64,000 nt of DNA from an uncultured Coriobacteriaceae bacterium (GCA_902791035.1 CADAUA010000001.1:248001-312000), one strand, 5' to 3'. Numbered from the stretch's first letter, positions 26,946 to 35,538 are shown. Notes: generated by a model from the sequence alone, not told the origin. Numbers and translations are program-made.

Positions 26946-29491
26946 TAGCCCAGGATCTCGCCAGCTATGCGGGCGGTCTCGGTAGCGTCCTTGGCGTAGA
27001 AGTCCGCGCCCACCATCTTGGCGTACTCCGGCGTGAGCACGGCGCCTCCCACCACCACCTTGGCCCAAGGGCAACGCTTGCGTAGGAGCTCGATTGTCTC
27101 GCGCATGGCAGGTACCGTGGCCGTCATGAGGGCGGAGAGCCCCACCAGCTCCACGTGGTCGCGTTCGCAGGCCTCGGCCACCGTCTCCGGGGGCACGTCG
27201 CGGCCCAGGTCGACCACGTCGTAGCCGTAGTTCTCCAGCAGCATGCGGACGATGTTCTTGCCAATGTCGTGGATGTCGCCATGCACGGTGCACACGATCA
27301 CCTTGCCCTTAGCGGGGCCCGCCTCGCCCGTGCCGGCGTTGCGCTGGCGGATCACCTCAAAGCCCGCCTTGGCCGCCTCTGCCGAGGCCATGAGCTGCGG
27401 TAGGAAGAAGGTCCCCTTCTCGAAGCGCGCGCCCACCTCGTCAAGGGCGGGAATAAGGACCTGGTTGATCACGTACATGGTGTCGTGCGAGTCGAGGAGC
27501 CCGGCCACGGCCTCGGGCACGGGGCCCTTGCGGCCAGCCAGCACGAGCTCGCGCACCTGGTCCTCGCGGGTAGCGGGAGCACTGGTCCCGTCTGATGTGC
27601 CGACCACTGACGTGACAGAACCTCCGACCCCACCGGCCGCGGGGCTCGCACCAGCCGGTGCGACCTTGTCGCTCCTGTCCGCGAAGTGGGCCACGTAATA
27701 CTGGGCGGACTCGTCCTCGCCACTGAGCACACGCCAGGAGTGCACCACATCCATCATGCGCTGCGTACCCGGGTTCACGATGGCCAGGTCCAGTCCAGCA
27801 GAGAGCGCCGCGCTAAGGAAGGTGGCGTTGACCAGCGGGCGGAAGGGCAGGCCAAAGCTAATGTTTGAAACGCCCAGGACCGTGCGAACTCCCGGCAGCT
27901 CCCGCTTGACCAGTCGGATGCCGTCGAGAATGGCCCGAGGCGCCGTCTGGTCCGTGGAACAGGCCATGGTCAGGCAGTCGATAGCGATGTCCTGCCGCGG
28001 GATGCCCAGCTCCTCCGCGCGTCCAACGATCTTGCGCGCGATGTCCAGACGACCCTGGGCCGTCTTGGGGATGCCCTCCTCGTCGAGCGCCAGGCCCACG
28101 ATCGCACACCCGTAGTGCTTGGCTATGGGCAGCACCGCCGCCATCACGTCCGCCTTGCCGTTGGTGGAGTTGATGAGGGCCTTGCCGGGGTAGGAGCGCA
28201 CGGCGGCCTCTATGACCGCGGGGTCGGCTGCATCTATCTGAAGCGGAAGCGTGGTCACACCCTGGAGCTCGCTCACCAGCCGGCAGATCTCCGCCCCCTC
28301 GTCAATCTCCGGAAGTCCCGCGTTCACGTCCAGGATCTGGGCCCCGTCCTTGGTCTGGCTGATGGCGAGTCCCATGATGTAGTCGTGGTTGCCGCTCCGC
28401 AGGGCCTCCTTCATGCGCTTCTTGCCCGTGGGGTTTATCCGCTCGCCAATCACTCCCACCTGGCCGGGCTCCAGGGCACAGAGCTCCTGGGCGCTCGTGA
28501 CCGTAAAGCAGTCACGCAGCTTGCGAGGGGCGGGCACGCGCCCAGCGAGAAGCTTCTTCTCGGCAGCGATGTATTCCGGTGTGGTTCCGCAGCAGCCACC
28601 GATTATGGTGACGCCGGCGTCCAGCATGCCGGCCACTGCCTCGCAGTACTCGGCAGGCTTGATGTCGTAGACCGTGGTACCGTCCACCACACGCGGCAGA
28701 CCCGCGTTCGCCTGCGCCATCACGGGGCAGTCGGCCCAAGGTAGCATGCGCTCCACAAGCGGGGCCACATCTGCGGGGCCCAACGAGCAGTTGATGCCCA
28801 CCGCGGAGGCGCCCAGCGCGGAGAGGGTGACCGCCGCCACCTCGGGCGTGGTGCCCAGGAAGGTGCGCCCATCCTCGTCGAAGGTCATGGTCACGAAGGC
28901 GGGTAGGTCGGAGTTCTCCGTCACGGCTAGAAGGGCGGCCTTGGTCTCCGCCAGGTCGGCCATGGTCTCGATGACGAAGAGGTCCGCGCCCGCGGCATCC
29001 GCCGCCTGCACCTGGTCAGCGAAGAGCCGGTAGGCCTTCTCGAAGGGAAGGGTTCCCATAGGCTCCAGGAGCGCCCCCGTGGGACCGAGGTCCGCCGCCA
29101 CGTAGCGCGCACCCGAGGCCCTGGCGCAACGCACGCCCTCCTCCACCACGCGTCGCACGGTCCAGGAGTTGTTGAGCTTGAGAGCATTGGCGCCAAAGGT
29201 GTTGGCGGTAACCACCTCGGAGCCCGCCTCCACGTAGGCCCGATGGATGGCTGTGACCTCCTCCGGCTTGGTGAGGTTTAGGAGCTCCGGCAGTTCGCCT
29301 GCCGCAAGGCCGCGTGCCTGCAGCTGCGTGCCCATGGCCCCGTCGAGGAGCAGGAAGTCCTCGCCGGCAAGCGCGCGAGCCAGATGATCGTCCTTCACCC
29401 GCAGCTGGCGCGGGGTGAGACGGCCCTCCGGCAGGGACTCCACCAGCCTCTGAGCGTAGGTCTTGTCGCTGGAAGCGCTGGTGTCAGCCAT
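26945..29491 (-). CDS. metH: Cobalamin-dependent methionine synthase, lacking the activation domain
   Basis: Transfers the methyl group of methyltetrahydrofolate through cobalamin to homocysteine. The 848-aa chain has the homocysteine domain (LLLDGAMGTQLQARGL near residue 47; zinc Cys in GINCSLGP and IIGGCCGTTPEYI), the folate domain (IGERINPTGKKRMKEAL near residue 350), and the cap plus B12 domain with the His ligand in VHGDIHDIGKN. It stops after the B12 fold, about 380 residues short of E. coli MetH. The missing AdoMet reactivation domain is encoded by the preceding gene. A Gly/Ser/Thr/Ala-rich linker (about residues 610-640) between folate and cap domains contains a 20-bp piece that resembles the intergenic repeats. 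The start overlaps the upstream gene by 8 bp. Confidence 0.95.
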   Translation of the reverse strand: MADTSASSDKTYAQRLVESLPEGRLTPRQLRVKDDHLARALAGEDFLLLDGAMGTQLQARGLAAGELPELLNLTKPEEVTAIHRAYVEAGSEVVTANTFGANALKLNNSWTVRRVVEEGVRCARASGARYVAADLGPTGALLEPMGTLPFEKAYRLFADQVQAADAAGADLFVIETMADLAETKAALLAVTENSDLPAFVTMTFDEDGRTFLGTTPEVAAVTLSALGASAVGINCSLGPADVAPLVERMLPWADCPVMAQANAGLPRVVDGTTVYDIKPAEYCEAVAGMLDAGVTIIGGCCGTTPEYIAAEKKLLAGRVPAPRKLRDCFTVTSAQELCALEPGQVGVIGERINPTGKKRMKEALRSGNHDYIMGLAISQTKDGAQILDVNAGLPEIDEGAEICRLVSELQGVTTLPLQIDAADPAVIEAAVRSYPGKALINSTNGKADVMAAVLPIAKHYGCAIVGLALDEEGIPKTAQGRLDIARKIVGRAEELGIPRQDIAIDCLTMACSTDQTAPRAILDGIRLVKRELPGVRTVLGVSNISFGLPFRPLVNATFLSAALSAGLDLAIVNPGTQRMMDVVHSWRVLSGEDESAQYYVAHFADRSDKVAPAGASPAAGGVGGSVTSVVGTSDGTSAPATREDQVRELVLAGRKGPVPEAVAGLLDSHDTMYVINQVLIPALDEVGARFEKGTFFLPQLMASAEAAKAGFEVIRQRNAGTGEAGPAKGKVIVCTVHGDIHDIGKNIVRMLLENYGYDVVDLGRDVPPETVAEACERDHVELVGLSALMTATVPAMRETIELLRKRCPWAKVVVGGAVLTPEYAKMVGADFYAKDATETARIAGEILG

Positions 29492-30191
29492 GGCAGGTCA
29501 CTCCCGTAGGTCGGAGCGTACAGAAGTCGAAGCAAGGGCAGCCCCTGCAGGTGCGGTGCGTGGAGGGCTGCCGGTCGCGGAACATGCCCACCACGGCAGT
29601 CACGCTCTTTGTGGGCGTCATGAGCAGGGTGTCCGTGAGGGTGATTCCCAGGCGGCGCTGGGCGTCGAGCGTGGAGAGAAGGACCGGCTGGCAGGAGAGC
29701 GGCAGGTCCCCATAGCCTGGCGAGAAGCGGAAGTTGGTGTAGAGCCCCCGCTCTCGGGCAAGTGCCACCAGCTGAGCCTCCGCAGCATCCGCAGCCCGCT
29801 CCACGAGCGTGGTACCCGCAGCGTCGAAGATGGCCTGTGCCACCGGGTCCGCCACCGCCAGGCGCCTGAGCTCGCGCTCCACGCCCATGCCAGCCGTCAC
29901 GGCGAGCACGCCCACCGCCACGGCGCCAGCCATGTGCTCCTCCATGGAGTGCCCTTGCAAGGTGAGCGACGTACCCGCCAGCCGCAGCTCCGGAAGGCCA
30001 TCCGCCATGGTGGCCCAACCAGCGACCTCGAAGGTCCGGACCGACCCGCGTGGGCGTCCCACCTCCAGGCAGTGCGCGATGACCCCATCCACCCTTGCGT
30101 CCAGCTCGGGCGTCATGGCCTGACCCCGATATCCCAGGTACCGCAGCACCTCGGACCGGTCGAGCGAGTCTATGTGATAGTCGCTGATCAC
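29484..30191 (-). CDS. Stand-alone MetH reactivation (AdoMet-binding) protein
   Basis: A 235-aa protein equal to the C-terminal activation domain of MetH (TM0269-like), which with AdoMet and an electron donor returns oxidised cob(II)alamin to methylcobalamin. The diagnostic AdoMet-binding RFSPGYGDLPLSCQP (residues 155-169) and LLMTPTKSVTAVVGMF are clear. After them is an unusual Cys-rich tail, RTCRGCPCFDFC then a final Cys, that could bind metal. The gene sits between metF and metH, 3 bp after metF, and overlaps metH by 8 bp. This forms a split MetH. Start ATG at 30191. Confidence 0.9.
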   Translation of the reverse strand: MISDYHIDSLDRSEVLRYLGYRGQAMTPELDARVDGVIAHCLEVGRPRGSVRTFEVAGWATMADGLPELRLAGTSLTLQGHSMEEHMAGAVAVGVLAVTAGMGVERELRRLAVADPVAQAIFDAAGTTLVERAADAAEAQLVALARERGLYTNFRFSPGYGDLPLSCQPVLLSTLDAQRRLGITLTDTLLMTPTKSVTAVVGMFRDRQPSTHRTCRGCPCFDFCTLRPTGVTCHG

Positions 30192-30194
30192 GGG

Positions 30195-31064
30195 CTACCC
30201 CTCGAAGTACCCCACGCTTGCGAGCGCCTCGTGGACCGCATGGGCCACGCGGGGCTTGTTCATGCTGTACACGTGGATGCCGTCCACGCCGTTTGCCGCA
30301 AGGTCCAGGATCTGCTCGCAGGCGTACTCGATGCCCGCCTGGGCCTGGGCCTCGGGATCATCCCCCGCCCGCACCAGGCGCTTGACCACGCGTGCCGGAA
30401 TGGAGGCACCGCAGTTGAAGGCCATGCGCTGGATCTGCTTGACGCTTGTGAAGGGCATGATGCCCACGACCACGGGGAGCTTGACCCTATGGCGCAGGAG
30501 CCGCTCGCGGAACCGGTAGAAGTCCTCGTTGTTGAAGAACAGCTGCGTTACCAGGAAGTCCGCCCCGGCATCCTGCTTGGCCAAAAGCCCCTCGAAGTCC
30601 CCCTCCTCGCTGGGAGACTCCACGTGGCCCTCGGGATAGCAGGCAGCACCGATGCAGAGGTCGGATCCACTGGAACGCAGATAGGAGATCATGTCGCTCG
30701 CATGGACAAAGTCCCGCTGCTCGACGCCGGGACGGCGGTCCCCGCGCAGGGCCAAGAGGTTCTGGATCCCATAGGTCCCGAGTTCCTTGACGTAGGCATC
30801 CACGTCCTCACGGACTGTCCCCATGCAGGTGAGGTGGGCGAGGGCCGTGGTGCCAAAGTCGTTCTCGATTGAGGCCGCTATGGGGATGGTGTTGCGGGAG
30901 TTGCCCGTGCCACCGGCCGAGTAGGTCACGCTGATCCAGTCCGGCCTGTCGGCAGCGATGCCGCCTGCGATCTCGTATGCCTGCTCCAGCGGCAGCTCGC
31001 CCTTGGGCGGGAAGACCTCCGCAGAGAAGGTCTGGTGCTGCGCGAGCTTGTCGGTAATCCTCAT
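30195..31064 (-). CDS. metF: Methylenetetrahydrofolate reductase
   Basis: FAD enzyme that makes 5-methyltetrahydrofolate for MetH. The 289-aa chain has SAEVFPPKG at residues 14-22, the barrel strand WISVTYSAGGTGNSR, the FAD-binding region LLALRGDRRPG and QLFFNNEDFYRFRERL. Length and layout match E. coli MetF. The ATG at 31064 has GGAGG 9 nt upstream; an earlier open frame to 31121 has no site and would cover the -10. It leads the metF-activator-metH run. Confidence 0.95.
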   Translation of the reverse strand: MRITDKLAQHQTFSAEVFPPKGELPLEQAYEIAGGIAADRPDWISVTYSAGGTGNSRNTIPIAASIENDFGTTALAHLTCMGTVREDVDAYVKELGTYGIQNLLALRGDRRPGVEQRDFVHASDMISYLRSSGSDLCIGAACYPEGHVESPSEEGDFEGLLAKQDAGADFLVTQLFFNNEDFYRFRERLLRHRVKLPVVVGIMPFTSVKQIQRMAFNCGASIPARVVKRLVRAGDDPEAQAQAGIEYACEQILDLAANGVDGIHVYSMNKPRVAHAVHEALASVGYFEG

Positions 31065-31100
31065 GTGGTCAGCCTCCGTATCCCCACTTCTTGTCGGTCG

Positions 31101-31129
31101 ATTGTACGGCAGCTTCCGCAAATAGTCAG
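31101..31129 (-). promoter_or_regulatory. Predicted metF operon promoter
   Basis: Minus-strand CTGACT (31124-31129) and TACAAT (31101-31106) are 17 bp apart, about 37 bp ahead of the metF start. TGTCAGAC and GTCAGACT direct words (31125-31140) overlap the -35. No S-box or cobalamin riboswitch is visible in the short leader. Confidence 0.6.
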
Positions 31130-31143
31130 ACTGTCAGACGGCA

Positions 31144-31977
31144 TCAACGCATGAACGCAGGCATCTCCCCAGCCTTGGTAGCCCTTGCTATCTCGAAGAA
31201 GGCATCGGCAACGGCGTCGTCCTCCGCCCGCCCCACATGCCAACGAGCCGTCTGCGCAACGATCGGCACCGCGTTTGCCACGGCAACGGAGTTCGGGTAG
31301 TGCTCGAGCATGGACATGTCGTTCTCCGCGTCGCCAAAGACAGCCACCTCGTCGGGCGTAAGACCAAGGGCTTCCATGAGGAAGTCACCTCCCCGCTCCT
31401 TGCCAAAGCCGTGAGGCAGGATGTCGATGTGAGGGAAGCCCGGCATGGGGAAGACGAAGTCAAACTCCGGACAGGCCTCAGCCAGGCGCTCGCGCACCTC
31501 ACGCCCTCGTGCCATGTCTCCCACGACGCGGACGTTCGCCTTGTGGCAGGGCTCGTCCGGAACCTCCCCCATGGCCTCACCGACCGCCCAGAAGTAGTCG
31601 GGATTAGCCTGCACATAGCCCATGTCCATGCCTATGCCGATCTTCCTCTCCTCGTACTCCACCACCAGGAACGCATCCCAAAACTCAGTCAGGACGTCTC
31701 GTGTGCGGGTGAGCACGTCATGTGCAAGCGGCGTCGAGCTCACGAGCTGGCCGTCCAGGTAGACGAGCTGCCCGTTGCAGGTGATGGCCGTGGAGCAGAG
31801 GCCGGTATCCCCGCCAAAGAGCTCCGGCAGTCCCGAGAAGGTCCTGCCCGTGGCAGGTGCGAAGTGCACGCCCGCCGCCTGGAGCGCCCGTATGGCGTCC
31901 GCTCCATGGCCGGTTATGACGTGGGGACTGCCCCAGATGAGCGTGTTGTCCAGATCGGAGAGAACGAGCCTGATCAT
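31144..31977 (-). CDS. HAD-superfamily (Cof-like) phosphatase
   Basis: A 277-aa haloacid-dehalogenase phosphatase of the Cof/IIB type acting on small phosphorylated metabolites. Motif I is LSDLDNTL, with both Asp residues (7-14). Motif II is the Thr of APATGRTFSGLPELF. The acidic motif IV is FGDAENDMSMLEHYP near residue 225. The cap domain lies between. The ATG at 31977 has an AGGGGGT site. A much longer open frame upstream to 33213 is an artefact of GC-rich DNA. It is 79 bp before metF, which has its own promoter. The substrate is unknown. Confidence 0.88.
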   Translation of the reverse strand: MIRLVLSDLDNTLIWGSPHVITGHGADAIRALQAAGVHFAPATGRTFSGLPELFGGDTGLCSTAITCNGQLVYLDGQLVSSTPLAHDVLTRTRDVLTEFWDAFLVVEYEERKIGIGMDMGYVQANPDYFWAVGEAMGEVPDEPCHKANVRVVGDMARGREVRERLAEACPEFDFVFPMPGFPHIDILPHGFGKERGGDFLMEALGLTPDEVAVFGDAENDMSMLEHYPNSVAVANAVPIVAQTARWHVGRAEDDAVADAFFEIARATKAGEMPAFMR

Positions 31978-32068
31978 GAGACCCCCTAGGTAGGTTTGGC
32001 GGATTCCCATCCTACCCGCGGCGTCGCCCAGGAACCTTCCGCTCGCCGACCTCCCTAAGAATGGAACA

Positions 32069-32096
32069 GGCACGGCGGTCGGGGGGCCGCCGTGCC
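32069..32096. terminator. GC hairpin between prepilin peptidase and HAD genes
   Basis: Arms GGCACGGCGG (32069-32078) and CCGCCGTGCC (32087-32096) are perfect with an 8-nt loop. It lies 80 bp after the prepilin peptidase stop on the minus strand. No T-run is visible, so it is a modest terminator candidate. Confidence 0.6.
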
Positions 32097-32177
32097 CGAG
32101 TCCGCCGCACGACGGGTGTTGGGGGATCCGCCATGCAGCTAGCTTAAGGTATAGACCGAAAAGGCGGCATCGTGGCC

Positions 32178-32705
32178 CTACAATGCCGTGAGAGGTACCT
32201 TCAGCAAGCTGAATAGCACATTTGCTCCACAAATCCCGTACACGAGGACCGCAGCGACCGAAAGCCACGGTGCCATGGGCATTCCCATCTCCCCTGCACG
32301 CACCGCCCTGCCGCCGTGCGCGACCTCGAACGCGAGGTGCAGGGCATGCCCAAGGAGTCCCAGCATGCAGGCGCAGCCGATCACCACGAGTATCCTCACG
32401 GGGCCCATCCACATGCCAAGAGCTGCGGAAAGCTTGACATCGCCGCCTCCCACGCCCGCCCTTCCCCATATCCTGCCGGACGCCCATGCCGCCGAGAGGA
32501 GAATCCCTGCCCCAGTGGCCATCCCCGCCAATGCCACAAGGACGTCGCCCATGCCCAAAGCCGCCAAGCCCAGCCATGCGCCACCCAGGACCACCACCGT
32601 CGCGTTCGGCACGCGCCTCCATCGCACGTCGCAGAGGCTCGCGACTAGCAAGGACAAAAGGCCCAGCCCCACGCACACCCATCCAACAAGCACCTCGATT
32701 CCCAT
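32178..32705 (-). CDS. Prepilin peptidase-like A24 family protein (catalytic core only)
   Basis: A 175-aa polytopic membrane aspartyl protease of the A24 family. The first Asp is in LCDVRWRRVPN (about residue 26) and the second in the hallmark GGGDVKLSAALGM (about residue 84). It lacks the N-terminal cysteine-rich methylase domain of PilD, so it is like archaeal or Flp/Tad-type (TadV/CpaA) peptidases. No pilin, ATPase or platform gene is near, so it is an orphan here. I use the ATG at 32705 with AGGAGG 8 nt upstream; a GTG at 32714 overlaps that site. Confidence 0.85.
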   Translation of the reverse strand: MGIEVLVGWVCVGLGLLSLLVASLCDVRWRRVPNATVVVLGGAWLGLAALGMGDVLVALAGMATGAGILLSAAWASGRIWGRAGVGGGDVKLSAALGMWMGPVRILVVIGCACMLGLLGHALHLAFEVAHGGRAVRAGEMGMPMAPWLSVAAVLVYGICGANVLFSLLKVPLTAL

Positions 32706-32870
32706 CTGGACCACCTCCTGTAGGGGAGCAATCTACGATGGGACAACCAAGCCTGCAGCTTCGCTTCCGCGAACGGCATACGTGCACTTCCACCCCACAT
32801 AATTCAGCGCCGCAGTGTGGGACACTTGAATTGGCAAACTCATTCAACCAAAACAGCAGGAGGGCCATCG

Positions 32871-33782
32871 GTGAACGGTTGTTCGATAAAGACTCTCGCC
32901 GCCTGTGGCCTCCTGGGGCTAGGGGTGTGCGGGGGCATCCTCGCCTCTCGCAAGCGCAAGCTCGACCATGCCGGAATCCACGTGAGCACCCGGACGAAGG
33001 GCGGCCCCGCCCTCGTGTTCGACCTTCTTGACCAGGACGGCTCCACCATGCGCATGCTGGTGGTGGAGGGAGTCGTGCAGTCCGTAACCTACACCGACGA
33101 GCGGCGCTACGAGCTCGCCATGCCCTACCTGGCCGGCTTCGACGCCATGTTCGAACCGGGTCGGCCGGTGCGCGACGTCCTGATGCTGGGTGGCGGCGGC
33201 TATGGGTACCCAAAGCACCTCGTGGCGGAGCGTCCGGAATGCCGGGTGGACGTCGTAGAGGCCGATCCCGCCATCACTCGGCTTGCCCGCAGGTATTTCT
33301 ACGTGAACGACCTCATGCGCGATTTCTCGTGTGCCTCCACAGGACGGCTGCGCGCCTATACCGCGGAGGGTCGCGCCTTCCTCGAGAACCCCAGGGTCGG
33401 CCGTCCCCTCTACGACGCGATCGTATGCGACTGCTTCCAGGGCAAGGTCCCCGCCGCGAGCCTCGCGACCGTGGAGGCCGCGCAGGCCGTCAAGGCACGC
33501 CTCGCGCCAGGGGGCACGTATCTCACGAACGTCGTGGCGGCCCTGGAAGGTCCGGCCTCGCAGCTGCTCTGGTCGCAGACTTCCACCCTGTCGCAAGTCT
33601 TCTCCCATGTGCACGCCATACCCGTGGACCCCGAGTCCGCCGACGAGCGCGACAACGTCATCGTGATCGCCTCGGACTGCAATGACACCTTCCCAGGCGA
33701 GCTACCCACAGATGCCCTGCCAACCGGCCCCATCCTCGCCGACGAATCGGTAGCGAGCTTCCTCCCCAGCCTCGTCATGTAA
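32871..33782 (+). CDS. Spermidine-synthase-like SAM-dependent methyltransferase fold protein
   Basis: A 303-aa protein with a Rossmann fold like spermidine synthase (SpeE): LMLGGGGYGYPKHLVAE (about residue 110) for the nucleotide loop, VDVVEADPAITRLARRYF for the acidic end of strand 2, and YDAIVCDCFQGKVPA for motif D. The spermidine-synthase proton-acceptor region is not conserved, and no putrescine genes are near, so the reaction is open. The N-terminus has one hydrophobic segment (AACGLLGLGVCGGILAS) followed by RKRK, suggesting a membrane anchor. Start is GTG 32871 with AGGAGGG 6 nt upstream. Confidence 0.75.
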   Translation: MNGCSIKTLAACGLLGLGVCGGILASRKRKLDHAGIHVSTRTKGGPALVFDLLDQDGSTMRMLVVEGVVQSVTYTDERRYELAMPYLAGFDAMFEPGRPVRDVLMLGGGGYGYPKHLVAERPECRVDVVEADPAITRLARRYFYVNDLMRDFSCASTGRLRAYTAEGRAFLENPRVGRPLYDAIVCDCFQGKVPAASLATVEAAQAVKARLAPGGTYLTNVVAALEGPASQLLWSQTSTLSQVFSHVHAIPVDPESADERDNVIVIASDCNDTFPGELPTDALPTGPILADESVASFLPSLVM

Positions 33783-33790
33783 GCAGTCAG

Positions 33791-33849
33791 GAAATTCAGA
33801 AACATAAGTTCGAATTTCTGTTGTCTGATTGGGCTCAAGTGGGTAGAAT
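33791..33849 (+). promoter_or_regulatory. CDF exporter promoter with overlapping inverted repeat
   Basis: TTGTCT (33821-33826) and TAGAAT (33844-33849) are 17 bp apart, a good sigma-70 promoter 35 bp ahead of the CDF start. GAAATTC (33791-33797) and GAATTTC (33812-33818) form an inverted repeat just before the -35, so a metal-responsive repressor could act here, or it could end the methyltransferase transcript. AT-rich against the surroundings. Confidence 0.6.
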
Positions 33850-33883
33850 GTCGGGACTCGACCACGAGACCGGGGAGGTGCCC

Positions 33884-35062
33884 ATGACTGATTGGCTGAT
33901 AAGGACGTTCGTGCATGACCCACAGGACGTGTCGAGCCCCGAGGTTCGCACCAGCTACGGCCGTTTGGCGGGCATCGTGGGCATCGTATGCAACGTGGCC
34001 CTCTGCCTCTTCAAGGGGCTCGTGGGCATAGCCGCGGGCTCGGTGTCAATGGTGGCGGACGCCGTGAACAACCTCTCCGACGCCTCCAGCAACGTCATAA
34101 GCCTCCTAGGCTTCAAGATGGCGAGCAAGCCGCCCGACATGAACCATCCCTACGGCCACGGCCGCTATGAGTACCTAGCCGGTCTCTCCGTGGCCGCCCT
34201 GGTGGTGGCCATCGGCTTCAACCTTGTTACCGGCTCGATCCGGCGCATCATCAGCCCTGAGCCCGTGGAGTTTGGCCCCTTTGTGGTCTTGGCGCTCTCC
34301 GTCTCGATCCTGGTCAAGCTCTGGATGATGGCCTTCAACCTCAGGATAGGCCGTGCCATTCGCTCGGATGCCCTCCTAGCCACTGGCATGGACTCGCGCA
34401 ACGACGTCATAACCACGGCGTCCGTCTTGGCAGCAGCCGTCATATCCCACTTCACTGGCGTGCAGTTGGACGCTTGGGCAGGCATCGCGGTCGGCGCCTT
34501 CATCCTCTGGAGCGGATTCGACCTGCTGCGTAAGGCCATCAGCCCGCTCCTGGGCCGCGCGCCTTCCCCCGAGCTCGTGCAGTACATTCACGACAAGATC
34601 ATGAGCTATCCCGGCGTGCTGGGAACGCATGACCTCATGGTGCACGACTACGGGCCCGGTAGACAGTTCGCGAGCGCCCACGTGGAGATGAGCGGCAGCG
34701 AGGGCGTCTACCGGTCCCACGACACATTGGACAACATCGAGCAGGACTTCAAGCGAGAGGGCCTCATAATGACCCTTCACTACGACCCCATCGTGACCGA
34801 CGACCCCAATGTCAAGGACATGCGCCACTGGATCGACACCTCCATCAAGGAGCAGATCAACCCCCTCCTCTCCATCCACGACCTGCGCACGGTCCCCGGT
34901 CCCACCCACACCAACGTGATCTTCGACTGCGTACGACCGGCAGGCCTGGCGCTCACGGACTCCCAGCTCAAGAAGCGCATCTCGGACATCGTGACGGCAC
35001 GGTACCCCAAGGCCGTCTGCAAGGTGACCATTGACCAGAGCTACGTGTCTCCCCGCCAATAG
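33884..35062 (+). CDS. Cation diffusion facilitator metal exporter
   Basis: Membrane metal/proton antiporter (zinc, iron, manganese, cobalt or cadmium) of the CDF family. The 392-aa chain has six membrane helices; the metal site is in helix 2 (SMVADAVNNLSDASSN, residues 53-68: D-x3-D type) and helix 5 (GMDSRNDVITTASVL). HPYGHGRYEYLAGL follows helix 2. The C-terminal cytoplasmic domain is long, with a repeated ferredoxin-like part. The DD pattern cannot fix the metal. The ATG at 33884 follows GGGGAGG; the upstream frame from TTG 33821 overlaps the promoter. Pth2 follows 65 bp later. Confidence 0.92.
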   Translation: MTDWLIRTFVHDPQDVSSPEVRTSYGRLAGIVGIVCNVALCLFKGLVGIAAGSVSMVADAVNNLSDASSNVISLLGFKMASKPPDMNHPYGHGRYEYLAGLSVAALVVAIGFNLVTGSIRRIISPEPVEFGPFVVLALSVSILVKLWMMAFNLRIGRAIRSDALLATGMDSRNDVITTASVLAAAVISHFTGVQLDAWAGIAVGAFILWSGFDLLRKAISPLLGRAPSPELVQYIHDKIMSYPGVLGTHDLMVHDYGPGRQFASAHVEMSGSEGVYRSHDTLDNIEQDFKREGLIMTLHYDPIVTDDPNVKDMRHWIDTSIKEQINPLLSIHDLRTVPGPTHTNVIFDCVRPAGLALTDSQLKKRISDIVTARYPKAVCKVTIDQSYVSPRQ

Positions 35063-35098
35063 GCAGGGTCAGACGTTGCCAGGATCTAAGGAGGAGAC

Positions 35099-35116
35099 AT
35101 GCCTCACGGCACATAA
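35099..35116 (+). other. Five-codon minicistron ahead of pth2
   Basis: AAGGAGGAGAC gives an ideal ribosome site for ATG 35099, but that frame ends after MPHGT. The pth2 ATG (35128) is 11 nt further on in another frame with only a weak AAAGCAG before it. Ribosomes ending on the minicistron could reinitiate at pth2. A sequencing or real frameshift is another reading. Confidence 0.5.
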
Positions 35117-35127
35117 AAGCAAAGCAG

Positions 35128-35538
35128 ATGATCGTGATGCGTCGCGACCTCAAGATGCGCAAGGGCAAGATCGCGGCACAGGCCTCCCATGCCTGTGTGG
35201 AGGCAGTCCTCATGGCGCTGGCACGCGAGGGCAGGCTCGACGAGGTGCGCACGACACCCGACGAGAGCTGGGTCTACCTCGACCACGACGAGGGCGATAC
35301 CTCGCCCCTCACGGACTGGTTCGACGCAGGTGTGGCCAAGGTCTGTGTGTACGTGGACTCCGAGGAGGAGCTTCTCGACATCGCGGCTCAGGGCCGGGAG
35401 CAGGGCTTCCTCGTGTCCCTCGTGCGCGACGCCGGCCTCACGGAGTTCCATGGCGAGCCCACCCTCACCTGCCTCGCCTTCGAGCCCCTACCGGCCGACC
35501 TCATCGACCCCATCACAGGCGGCCTGCCCCTCTATTAG
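35128..35538 (+). CDS. pth2: Peptidyl-tRNA hydrolase, archaeal/eukaryotic Pth2 type
   Basis: A 136-aa Pth2-fold enzyme that would recycle peptidyl-tRNA by hydrolysis. The conserved RRDLKMRKGKIAAQASHAC is at residues 5-23, with the active Lys and His. VCVYVDSEEELLDIAAQ and AGLTEFHGEPTLTCLAFEP match the later core, in which TxxxxGTxT is usual and is changed here to TEFHGEPTLT. Most bacteria use the unrelated Pth1, so this is likely a second activity; Pth1 is not in the window. Translation may depend on the minicistron just upstream. Confidence 0.88.
   Translation: MIVMRRDLKMRKGKIAAQASHACVEAVLMALAREGRLDEVRTTPDESWVYLDHDEGDTSPLTDWFDAGVAKVCVYVDSEEELLDIAAQGREQGFLVSLVRDAGLTEFHGEPTLTCLAFEPLPADLIDPITGGLPLY

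Noticed and set aside
31144-33213. Minus-strand frame of 689 codons ending in the HAD phosphatase
   Set aside because: The part upstream of 31977 crosses the prepilin peptidase and methyltransferase regions, has no domain, and the HAD motif I begins at 31977 with a good ribosome site.
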